The notes below the pieces were generated by a model. The model was not told where the DNA came from. It worked only from the letters and a program-made list of their open reading frames with translations, and ran no database searches. A program made the position numbers and the translations under genes. A DNA stretch of 64,000 bases from Sandaracinaceae bacterium (GTDB lineage Bacteria > Myxococcota_A > Polyangia > Polyangiales > Houyiibacteriaceae), in assembly GCA_020633075.1 (NCBI GenBank), contig JACKEI010000002.1, forward strand, positions 248,001 through 312,000. The letters are read 5' to 3'. Each line of letters starts with the position of its first letter. Position 1 is the first letter of the stretch. Below are positions 31,660 through 42,679 of this stretch, one piece after another.

Positions 31660-32934
31660 GTGAGCTTCGAAGCGTACGCCGGCACAGACGTCGGTCTCGA
31701 GCGAGAACACAACGAGGACTACCTGCTGCGGGACGACGAGCTCGGGCTCTTCGTCGTGTGCGACGGAATGGGCGGGCATGCCTGCGGCGAGGTGGCCTCG
31801 CGCATGACCGCCGAGTGCATCAAGCGCGTAGTCCACAGCCAGCGCGCCATGATCCAGGCGGTCAGCGAGGGTCATGGGCCGCCGAACGCGCTGGCCGAGA
31901 TGCTGCGCCACGCGATCGAGGTCGCGAGCCAGGAGGTGTATCAGGCCTCCGTCGACGACCCACGCAAGCGCGGTATGGGGACCACCTGCACGGCGCTGCT
32001 CCTGGCGGGGCGCTATGGGATCATGGGCCACGTTGGGGACAGTCAGCTGCACCTGCTGCGTGACGACACGGGGCTGCAGCTCTCGCACGACCACACGTTC
32101 ACGGCCGAGGCCGTGCGACGGGGGACCATGACGGAGGAGCAGGCCGCGCAGTCCGCGCACGGTAACGTGCTCATGCGCTGTGTGGGGGCACGCGATACGG
32201 TGCAGGTAGACACCTTGGTGTTCGACGTCGTGCCGGGTGACCTGTTGCTGCTCTGCTCCGACGGGCTCTCTCAGTACGTCGAGGGGAGCGCGGAGCTGCA
32301 GCGCCTGCGCGGGGGGCGTGGTCCCAAGGACTTCACGCGCGCGCTCATGACCGCCGCCAACGCCCGCGGGGGCTCGGACAACATCACCGTCATCTGCGTG
32401 GTGGCGCAGGGTAGTCCCGACGAGCGCGCGGGGCAGTCGCGGAACGATGTGCTGCTGACCCTCGACACGTTGAAGGGCATCCACCTGATGGACGGGCTCT
32501 CCGTCCAGGAGGTCATGCTCCTGCGTCAGGCCTTCCGCGAGCAGTCGTACGCGCTGAGCGCGCTGATCACCGTAGAGGGCGAGGTCGGCAGCGACATGTT
32601 CGTGCTGCTGGACGGCAGCGCCGAGGTGCGGCGCGGCACGGAGACCGTCGCCACGCTGGGGCGGGGGGCTCACTTCGGAGAGATGGCGCTGCTGAATGAT
32701 CGGCCGCGCGCGGCCACGGTCGTGGCCACCACGCCTTGTCGCACCCTGGTCTGCGACCGCGCGGCGCTCCACGCGCTGCTCAAGGAGCATCCGACGCTGG
32801 CGTCGCAGTTCTACCGGGCCCTCGCGTCGGCCCTGAGCATGCGGCTGGACGCGCTCTACTCGTTCTACGACACGGGAGTGGGCCCCGAAGCCGCCGCACT
32901 GTCGGCGCGCACGACGCTCTTTCACGGGACCTGA
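31660..32934 (+). CDS. PP2C phosphatase fused to a cyclic-nucleotide-binding domain
   Basis: 424 residues with a GTG start. PP2C domain (1-245): DVGLEREHNEDYLL, FVVCDGMGGHACGE (DGMGG metal site), GMGTTCTALLL, GHVGDSQLHLLR, LLLCSDGLSQYV (SDG) and GGSDNITVI. These are all the metal-binding Asp motifs, so it should be active on phosphoserine/threonine. Residues ~270-400 form a cNMP-binding fold: IHLMDGLSVQEVMLLRQAF, MFVLLDGSAEVRRG, LGRGAHFGEMALLNDRPRAA. The phosphate-binding cassette FGEMALL-x(3)-PRAA is intact, so a cyclic nucleotide could gate the phosphatase. It opposes the Ser/Thr kinases in the window in principle. Confidence 0.9.
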   Translation: MSFEAYAGTDVGLEREHNEDYLLRDDELGLFVVCDGMGGHACGEVASRMTAECIKRVVHSQRAMIQAVSEGHGPPNALAEMLRHAIEVASQEVYQASVDDPRKRGMGTTCTALLLAGRYGIMGHVGDSQLHLLRDDTGLQLSHDHTFTAEAVRRGTMTEEQAAQSAHGNVLMRCVGARDTVQVDTLVFDVVPGDLLLLCSDGLSQYVEGSAELQRLRGGRGPKDFTRALMTAANARGGSDNITVICVVAQGSPDERAGQSRNDVLLTLDTLKGIHLMDGLSVQEVMLLRQAFREQSYALSALITVEGEVGSDMFVLLDGSAEVRRGTETVATLGRGAHFGEMALLNDRPRAATVVATTPCRTLVCDRAALHALLKEHPTLASQFYRALASALSMRLDALYSFYDTGVGPEAAALSARTTLFHGT

Positions 32935-33281
32935 GCTGCGCACGCAGCGAGCCGAATTGGCGAGGCCCACCGCGGTGTGCAGTGGGCCTCAAATGAATCC
33001 GTACCGAAAGTGCCGTTGGCAATGTTGGAGTCGAACCCCTGCTACGAGCAGGTGGGAGCCGGTGTCGTGAGCGTCAGGCTTCCCGATGAAGATCGTCGGG
33101 CCGGCACACGGCTCACGTTGAGGCCCCCGGTTCGACAAAAGTCAGGGATTCTTTCTCCGTTTCAACGAGCGCCCCAGAGGGATTCGCGCTCAGCATAGCA
33201 GCGCCGGAGAGCGCATGCACCAAGTCCGCGCGCCAACGTCGGGACGCGCCGAGCGCCGCCGCGTCAGCGTGCGCGGCGTGC
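32935..33281. other. Non-coding stretch with nested hairpins
   Basis: This is the only gap longer than 300 bases, and no credible reading frame is seen. It holds: (a) a perfect 9-bp stem GAGGCCCAC / GTGGGCCTC (32962-32970, 32982-32990), 28 bases after the PP2C stop, without a T-tract; (b) CCTGC / GCAGG (33038-33042, 33048-33052) with a five-base loop; (c) CGTGAGC / GCTCACG (33066-33072, 33111-33117) enclosing CCCGA / TCGGG (33082-33086, 33096-33100). T-loop-like words (GGGGTTCGACTCC on minus near 33030, GGTTCGAC on plus near 33129) occur, but no cloverleaf folds. It could be a small RNA or the degraded end of an inserted element. Confidence 0.35.
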
Positions 33282-34214
33282 TCAACGAGGCGTGCCCCGG
33301 TCCGCGTCAGCGCCGCGGCCACCTGCCGACGAAGACAGGAACTCGTCGCAGATGGCGGGGTAGCCGTCCCGGTAGCTCGGGTAGCGAAAGCTGTAGCCGG
33401 CGGCCCGCAGGAGACGATTGCTGCAGCGCTTGTTGTCGCCGGCGGCGCGGCGCGTGACCGATGCCGATGGCTGCCCGTCGCGCTCGGGGGCGGGGTCGGC
33501 GACGAGGTCTGGCGTCGGTGGCCAGGGGGCCCCGATGCGGGCCGCGATGAAGGCCATGACGTCGCGCAAGGGGCCGGGATCGTCGTCCACCCCCACGTAG
33601 CAGGGAGCTGGGCTCTCCTGCTCCAGCAGGTGCGCGATGGCGCCCGCGCAGTCCTCTACGTGGATGCGGTTCGAGAGGCGGGAGGCGGGCGGCGCGGGCG
33701 TGGTGCCCTCCGCTACGGTGCGCACCAGCCGCGTGCGGGTGGGCCCGTAGATGCCCGAGAGGCGCAGGACCACGCCGCGCTCGCCGAGGCGCTCGCGGAA
33801 GAGGGCCTCCGACCGCAGCAGGGTCCGCCCCGAGAAGGACTGGGGCTCGGTGGGTGATCCCTCGTCCACGTCGCTACCGTCGTCCTGCGCGTAGACGGCC
33901 GTGCTGCTGGTGAGCACCGCGCGCGTCAGCGGCGTGCCCTCGAGCGCGCAGAGGACGTTCTCGACACCACGCACGTAGGCCGCCTCGTAGTTCTCCGGCG
34001 TGCGCCCGCCGGCGGCCGCGCAGTACACCAGGGTGTCCACCTCTGGGAGCGCGGTCAGCGTGCTCGGGTCGCTCAGGTCGGCGGCGATGCCGGCCACGCC
34101 TGCGGGGAGCTGGTTGATGGTGCGGCGTAGGCCGAACACGCTGTGCCCGGCCTGGACCAGCTGCGTGGCGAGGGCCGAGCCGACGTAGCCACAGCCGGCG
34201 ATCAGGACGCGCAC
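33282..34214 (-). CDS. Atypical extended SDR (YeeZ-like NAD-binding protein)
   Basis: 310 residues. The GTG at 34214 overlaps the stop of the GGDEF gene (34202) by 13 bases. Rossmann start LIAGCGYVGSALA (GxGxxG), then LVYCAAAGGRTPENYE, AVLTSSTAVYAQDDGS and VLRLSGIYGPTRTRL. The YxxxK pair is not evident, which is usual for this subgroup; they may be NAD(P)-binding epimerase relatives with altered chemistry. The C-terminus (KRCSNRLLRAAGYSFRYPSYRDGY) is the family's substrate-side ending. Translation is probably coupled to the GGDEF gene, though no functional link is obvious. Confidence 0.7.
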   Translation of the reverse strand: MRVLIAGCGYVGSALATQLVQAGHSVFGLRRTINQLPAGVAGIAADLSDPSTLTALPEVDTLVYCAAAGGRTPENYEAAYVRGVENVLCALEGTPLTRAVLTSSTAVYAQDDGSDVDEGSPTEPQSFSGRTLLRSEALFRERLGERGVVLRLSGIYGPTRTRLVRTVAEGTTPAPPASRLSNRIHVEDCAGAIAHLLEQESPAPCYVGVDDDPGPLRDVMAFIAARIGAPWPPTPDLVADPAPERDGQPSASVTRRAAGDNKRCSNRLLRAAGYSFRYPSYRDGYPAICDEFLSSSAGGRGADADRGTPR

Positions 34215-35263
34215 TGTACCACCCTGTCTCCGCCCTCGCGCTTGGCACGGTACGCGGCGTCATCGGCGCGCTGTAGGAGCGTGACCGCCGTGTCACCGTG
34301 GCGCGCTGCGGTGAGGCCGAGGCTCGCGCTCACGGGTCGCTGGGCGTCGAACTCGATGCCGAGCTCGCGCACCGCCGCGACGAGACGCTCCGCTCCAACG
34401 AGGGCGTCGTGCATGGTGGAGCGCGGGTAGAGGACCAAGAACTCGTCGCCCCCGTAGCGGGCGACCACGTCGGACTCCCGCGCGGTGCGCTGCAGCACGC
34501 CGGCGATGCGCACCAGTAGGGCGTCGCCGTCCGAGTGCCCGCGCTCGTCGTTGATTCGCTTGAACTTGTCGAGGTCCAGCATGGCGAGCGCGAGCGGACG
34601 CTTGGGGGACAGGGCCTCGAGCTCCACGTGGAGCTGGTCCAGCAGCGCGCGACGGTTGTACAGCGACGTCAGCGGGTCACGTGAGCTGAGGGTCTCGAGG
34701 CGGGCGTTGGCGTCCAGGAGCGCCTCCTCGCGCTCGCGGTTGGTGCTGACGAGCATACCCACGATCAGGTTGGAGACGGTCAGCAGGACCACGGTGATGG
34801 ACGAGGCCAACACCCCTTGCGCGAAAGTGGGCGGCGCGGCGATGAGCCCCAGAGGAGCGTGCGGGCCGTAGGCGATGGTCCCCGTCGCGGCGAGCATGAC
34901 CACCGTCGCGTAGAGCGTGGCGCCGAAGAAGGTGAGCAACATGCCGATGCGGCTGCCTACCACGAGCGTGTTGATGGTGGAGGCGAAGAAGTAGAGCGCG
35001 ACCAAGACGCTGGTCACGCTGCCCACCCAGTGCACGAGCGCCGTGATGAAGACCAAGTCCACCACGCCACCGATGACGGCGCGCACCTTTCCACCCACGC
35101 CGCGCCAGATCAGCCACTGCTCGACCGCGACGACCGCCACGTAGCCGAGCACCCAAGGTCGCTCGTCGCTCAGCCCCGGGTGCAGCTCGGGCATCAGCAC
35201 CAACACGTAGGCGGCGAGCAGGAAGCGCGAAGTGGCGGCGTTGAAGAGGAGCTTGTTGGTCAT
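34202..35263 (-). CDS. Membrane-bound diguanylate cyclase (GGDEF)
   Basis: ATG at 35263 (MTNKLLFNAATSRFLLAAYV) is preferred to starts about 20 codons upstream. About 353 residues. About six hydrophobic helices fill residues 10-180 (AYVLVLMPE, LGYVAVVAVEQWLIW, GGVVDLVFITALVHW, VLVALYFFAST, MLLTFFGATLYATVVML, ITVVLLTVSNLIVGMLV). A short coiled coil then leads to the GGDEF domain: SRDPLTSLYNRRALL, LDLDKFKRINDERGH and RYGGDEFLVLYPR. The signature GGDEF is intact; an RxxD inhibitory site just upstream reads TARESD, which fits. It makes c-di-GMP in response to a membrane signal. Divergent from the SahR-like gene. Confidence 0.9.
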   Translation of the reverse strand: MTNKLLFNAATSRFLLAAYVLVLMPELHPGLSDERPWVLGYVAVVAVEQWLIWRGVGGKVRAVIGGVVDLVFITALVHWVGSVTSVLVALYFFASTINTLVVGSRIGMLLTFFGATLYATVVMLAATGTIAYGPHAPLGLIAAPPTFAQGVLASSITVVLLTVSNLIVGMLVSTNREREEALLDANARLETLSSRDPLTSLYNRRALLDQLHVELEALSPKRPLALAMLDLDKFKRINDERGHSDGDALLVRIAGVLQRTARESDVVARYGGDEFLVLYPRSTMHDALVGAERLVAAVRELGIEFDAQRPVSASLGLTAARHGDTAVTLLQRADDAAYRAKREGGDRVVQCAS

Positions 35264-35348
35264 GCGGACCCACCGCGGTCGCCACCCTTGGCGAAGGGCG
35301 AGGATACCCCACGGGAGCGCCACGTGGGGGAAGCGTCGTCCCCCGCTG

Positions 35349-35377
35349 TTGACAGCGGAGGGTGAGCCAGCTACACC
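35349..35377 (+). promoter_or_regulatory. Candidate sigma70-type promoter for the SahR-like gene and metH
   Basis: A perfect TTGACA (35349-35354) is followed after 17 bases by TACACC (35372-35377), a weak -10. Transcription would start near 35384, only about 30 bases before the ATG at 35414, and the palindrome at 35391-35416 would lie just downstream of the start point. This is prediction from spacing only. Confidence 0.45.
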
Positions 35378-35390
35378 CGGTCTACTGTGT

Positions 35391-35416
35391 CATCGTCATA
35401 TTCGAATGAAGCGATG
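35391..35416. promoter_or_regulatory. 26-bp palindrome over the start codon (candidate autoregulatory operator)
   Basis: CATCG-n4-ATTCGAAT-n4-CGATG: the outer five bases and the inner eight bases are perfectly symmetric around 35403, and the right arm ends on the ATG of the ArsR-type gene. A homodimeric winged-helix repressor could block transcription here. The position, right after a TTGACA promoter and before regulator and metH, is typical of autoregulated methionine-cycle control. Confidence 0.55.
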
Positions 35417-36373
35417 AAAGAAGGCGCCCCGCTCAGCCTCGAGAGGGCGGCCGGTCTGTGCGCGCTCTTCGGTGACGAGACCCGTGTGCGCCTGCTGTGG
35501 CTCCTGTCCGAGGCGGAGCTCTCGGTCGCCGAGATCTGCCGCGTGACCGAGCTCAGCCAGAGCCGCGTGTCTGGGCACCTGGCTCGGCTGCGGGACGGCG
35601 GGCTGCTGTCGGCGCGCGCGCGGGGTAGCTCGAACCTCTATCACGTGGACGAGGCCCGGCTATCTCAGGAGGGACGCGCCCTCTTCGAGCTGTTCGCGAA
35701 GCGCCTGGCGGACTCCGTGCTGGACGGCGACCGGCGGAGACTGGCCGAGACCCTGCGCGCGCGCACGGGCGGCGAGACCTGGCCCGAGAGCATCGCGGGC
35801 GAGATGGAGCGGCACTACTCGCCCGGCCGGACGTGGGAGGCGCTCGGCAACGCGCTCTTCGGCTTGCTCCACCTTGGCGACGTCCTGGACGTCGGCTGCG
35901 GCGACGGCCACCTGGCGTCGCTGCTGGAGGGTCGCTGCGCGCGCTACATCGGCGTGGACGTGAGCGCGAAGGTGGTCGACGCCGCCCGCCAGCGCGCGCA
36001 GCACCGCGAGAGCCCGCTGCGCACGGACGTGAGCTTCGAGGTGGGGGACATGCACGCGCTGCCGGTCGCGGACGCGGCGGTGGACGTGGTGCTCCTGCTG
36101 CACGTGCTGGGCTACTCCCCCGACCCGAAGCGCGCCCTGGGCGAGGCGGCGCGCGTGCTGCGCCCGGGTGGACGCGTGGTGGTTTCCACCTTGCTGGAGC
36201 ACCCGCACGCGGAGCTCACGGCGCGCTACGGCCACGTCAACGCGGGCGTGGAGCCCGGCGCCCTGCGCCGCCTGCTGCGGCGCGCTGGCATGACGCCACA
36301 ATTCTGCGAGATCACCTCGCGCGAGCGACGAGCTCCCCACTTTCAAGTCGTTACCGCAATCGCCACAAAGTGA
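35414..36373 (+). CDS. ArsR-family regulator fused to a SAM-dependent methyltransferase domain (SahR-like)
   Basis: ATG at 35414 (MKEGAPLSLERAAGLCALFG) is chosen; a GTG at 35387 would add nine residues. About 319 residues. The N-terminal winged helix has DETRVRLLWLLSEAELSVAE and the recognition helix ELSQSRVSGHLARLRDGGLL. The C-terminal class I methyltransferase has VLDVGCGDGHLASLLEG (motif I), VGDMHALPVADAAVDVV and RVLRPGGRVVVSTLLEHPHA. This fusion occurs in SahR-type regulators that sense S-adenosylhomocysteine and control the methionine cycle in proteobacteria. The metH gene begins 10 bases later, and a palindrome covers the start codon. Whether the methyltransferase fold is catalytic or only a SAH sensor cannot be told. 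Confidence 0.8.
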   Translation: MKEGAPLSLERAAGLCALFGDETRVRLLWLLSEAELSVAEICRVTELSQSRVSGHLARLRDGGLLSARARGSSNLYHVDEARLSQEGRALFELFAKRLADSVLDGDRRRLAETLRARTGGETWPESIAGEMERHYSPGRTWEALGNALFGLLHLGDVLDVGCGDGHLASLLEGRCARYIGVDVSAKVVDAARQRAQHRESPLRTDVSFEVGDMHALPVADAAVDVVLLLHVLGYSPDPKRALGEAARVLRPGGRVVVSTLLEHPHAELTARYGHVNAGVEPGALRRLLRRAGMTPQFCEITSRERRAPHFQVVTAIATK

Positions 36374-36383
36374 GCCAGACCCC

Positions 36384-40058
<3,675 letters not shown>

Positions 40059-40093
40059 GAGCCCGCCGCGCTGGCGCCGCGGTCGACCGAGGC

Positions 40094-42679
40094 CTACGGG
40101 TCTCCGTCGCCAGGGCCCGTGGCGTCGCTCGGCGGTGCGGCGGGCTGGCTCGCCTGTGGGGTGGGCTTCTCCTGTGGGATGGGCTTGCCCGCCTGTGGGG
40201 TGGGCGCGTCTGGTGGAGCGCTGGGCTTCTCCTCCGGTGCCGGTTCCTTCGTACCGTCGGCGTAGTGCAGTACCCGCTGCGGGAAGGGAATTTGGATGCC
40301 CTCGCGCGCCAGACACTCCGCCACGGCGGTGCCCAGCTCGGTCTTCGCCCGTGGCCAGAGGTCGTGCTCGCGGATCCAGATGCGCACGCTGAAGTTGACG
40401 CTGCTGTCGCCGAAGCCCTGGAAGACCGTGGCTGCCGCTGGGAAGTCGAGCGCGGCTTCCAGCGCCTGCGCGGTCTCCGTGAGCGCCTCGACCACCCGCC
40501 GTAGGTCGCTCCCGTACGCGACACCGACCTCCACCTCGACCCGCCGCTGCCGGTCGCTGGCGGTCCAGTTGACGACTTCGTTCGAGATGAGCTGGCCGTT
40601 GGGGACGATGACCTCGGCTCCCTGCCAGGTGCGCACCGTGCTCGCACGGATGCCGATGGAGGTGACCTCACCCACCAGCGTCCCCACCTCGATGATGTCG
40701 CCGATCTTCACCGGCCGCTCGAAGATGAGGATGAGGCCGGACACGAAGTTGTTGACCACGGTCTGCAGACCGAAGCCGATGCCGACCCCGAGCGCACCCA
40801 TGATGAAAGCCAGGCTGCTGAGCTCTACCCCGGCGGCGGCGAAGGCCAGCACCAGACCGAGCCCGATGACGGCGTAGCGGCTGAGCATGGACACGGTGGG
40901 CGCCACGCCGCGGCCGAGGTTCATGCGCGGCAGCACGTCTTCGTCCAGGAAGAACCCGACGATGCGGCTGCTCCAGTAGGTCACCGCCAGGGCGAGCGCG
41001 AAGGCAGCCACGCCCGCGAGCGAGAGGGTCATGGTGCCCACGTGCCAGGACGCGTCCATGGTCTCCCACAACAGGTTGGTCAGCGGAGCGAGCACGCGGA
41101 ACTCGTCCAGCGTGAGCAACACCCACACCAGGCCGCAGCCCAGGTAGACCACGCGCCGGAGCGCGGCGAGCACCACCTCGGGGCGTGACTGCAGCGAGCT
41201 CAAGTGGGAGGCGGCGGGCGTGCGTAGCAGCACGGCCAGGAACGCGTCCAGCGCGCGACCCAGCACGGCCAGGGTGCCGCCCAGGTACACGGTCGCGAGC
41301 GTGGCTTCGCTGAGCAGCTGAGCCAGCGTCACGTAGCCGACCACGTTGGAGCCGATGGCGACGACGAGCACCACGAGCGACGTGGCGGCCACGGCCCGCG
41401 CGTTGACCCCCAGGAGCCAGTCCGTGGGCCCGCCCGGCTGCGCACTCGGGTCCGTGGTGGCCGCACCAGAGCGCGCGCGCTTGCCTTCCCGCAGGACGGC
41501 GATGAGCGGCAGACAGCCGGCCACGCTGGCCATCAGGAGGGTGACCCGGTGCCAGTGCGACGCTTCGTGCGTGAGCACCCGCAGGGCGTCGATGGCGACG
41601 AAGGGGATGGCATACACCAGGACGCGTCGCTGAGCGTTGGTGCGCAGCACCCGCGCGAGCACTGCGACGATGGCGATGAGCACCAGGTCGCGCACGAAGG
41701 CGGGGGCGAAGGGGTAGAACCCGTGCGTGGACATCAGCGCCACGAAGAGGGACGTCGCCAAGGGGCGTCGCGCGCTCGGCGGTGTGCTCGCCGTGGTGTA
41801 GCGGCTGACGTAGCGTGTGGCCGCCAACACCAGCAGGAAGAGCAGCAGGTGAAAGGGCGCGTGCTCACGGCTCTGGAGGGCGAAGCGTCCGAGCGACTCC
41901 TGGACGCCGCGCAGGCCGACGAAGGGCGTCGCGTCTGCTTCGGTGGGCCGGTGCGCGAAGATCAGGTCCCCGTTGCGACGCATGAGCTGGCCACGCAGGT
42001 GTGCCTCCGCACCGTCGATCTGGTTGAGCACCCCTGTGGCGATGAGCTGCACGCGAGCGACGCTGCGCTGGACCTGCAGGGTCTTGGCGAGGCGCTCGTC
42101 CACGAGGCGCCGGGTGGCGGTGATGAGGCGCAGGACCCGTCGCACCTGCTCGAGGGCGGCGGGGGGCAGCGGGGGGTCGACGTCTCGCGTCGCGGTCCAG
42201 CGGGCCTGCATCTCGTCCAGGTCGTGAGCCAGGCCCTCGAGTCCGGCGGCACGCTCTTCGAGCGCGGCCTGGTGGTCCGAGAGCTCGTGCTGCGTCGCGA
42301 GCCAGGTCTGCCTCGCTTCGTCCAGCTCGCGGAGCCCGAGGCCGCTCGGCGCGACGTCCGCTCGGTCCCGCACGCGCTCTTGCAGGGCGGGCAGGGAGGC
42401 CTCGATCTCCTTCACACGCTGGCTCGGCTCCAGCGTCACCTCGAGGGCCTCGAGCGACAGCGTGGTGCTGTTTGCTGCGGAAGCGACCTCGGACGCCGAG
42501 TAGGGCACGACGCGCGGCGCCGTCTGGCCCGCGTCCGGCTCGGCCGTCTGCGCGCGGGCCGCGCTGGTACCCAGAGGGAGAGACAGCAGCCCGAGCAGCC
42601 CCAGCCGGACCAAGGTCCCGACGGAGGACCGCCGCTGCGCGCCCTGAGGGAGCGTCAGCGCTGGGCGACCGTCCGTCAC
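40094..42679 (-). CDS. Large MscS-family mechanosensitive channel
   Basis: GTG at 42679 overlaps the stop of the kinase gene (GTGA), so the start is fixed. About 861 residues. Signal peptide (LLGLLSLPLGTSAARAQ), then a ~200-residue periplasmic coiled region (RVKEIEASLPALQERV, LDEARQTWLATQHELS) as in MscK/YbiO, then about ten membrane helices. The MscS pore helix and beta domain come late: ALGVGIGFGLQTVVNNFVSG, ILIFERPVKIGDIIEVG, VPNGQLISNEVVNWT. A Pro-rich cytoplasmic tail (about 60 residues) ends the protein. Expected role: release of solutes at low osmolarity. Coupling to a kinase-receiver protein suggests the channel may be regulated or may report tension. Confidence 0.85.
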   Translation of the reverse strand: MTDGRPALTLPQGAQRRSSVGTLVRLGLLGLLSLPLGTSAARAQTAEPDAGQTAPRVVPYSASEVASAANSTTLSLEALEVTLEPSQRVKEIEASLPALQERVRDRADVAPSGLGLRELDEARQTWLATQHELSDHQAALEERAAGLEGLAHDLDEMQARWTATRDVDPPLPPAALEQVRRVLRLITATRRLVDERLAKTLQVQRSVARVQLIATGVLNQIDGAEAHLRGQLMRRNGDLIFAHRPTEADATPFVGLRGVQESLGRFALQSREHAPFHLLLFLLVLAATRYVSRYTTASTPPSARRPLATSLFVALMSTHGFYPFAPAFVRDLVLIAIVAVLARVLRTNAQRRVLVYAIPFVAIDALRVLTHEASHWHRVTLLMASVAGCLPLIAVLREGKRARSGAATTDPSAQPGGPTDWLLGVNARAVAATSLVVLVVAIGSNVVGYVTLAQLLSEATLATVYLGGTLAVLGRALDAFLAVLLRTPAASHLSSLQSRPEVVLAALRRVVYLGCGLVWVLLTLDEFRVLAPLTNLLWETMDASWHVGTMTLSLAGVAAFALALAVTYWSSRIVGFFLDEDVLPRMNLGRGVAPTVSMLSRYAVIGLGLVLAFAAAGVELSSLAFIMGALGVGIGFGLQTVVNNFVSGLILIFERPVKIGDIIEVGTLVGEVTSIGIRASTVRTWQGAEVIVPNGQLISNEVVNWTASDRQRRVEVEVGVAYGSDLRRVVEALTETAQALEAALDFPAAATVFQGFGDSSVNFSVRIWIREHDLWPRAKTELGTAVAECLAREGIQIPFPQRVLHYADGTKEPAPEEKPSAPPDAPTPQAGKPIPQEKPTPQASQPAAPPSDATGPGDGDP
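40153..40207. repeat. Degenerate tandem repeat in the channel's Pro-rich tail
   Basis: Three near-identical units start CCTGTGGGRTGGGC at 40153, 40171 and 40192. On the minus strand they code for the Pro-x-Pro-Gln repeats of the channel C-terminus (PTPQA, PIPQE, PTPQA). Length may vary between strains. Confidence 0.6.

Noticed and set aside
33020..33140. Possible tRNA or tmRNA end (GGGGTTCGACTCC on minus, GGTTCGAC on plus)
   Set aside because: The T-stem pairs only two of five bases on the minus strand, and no acceptor, anticodon or D arm can be drawn on either strand.
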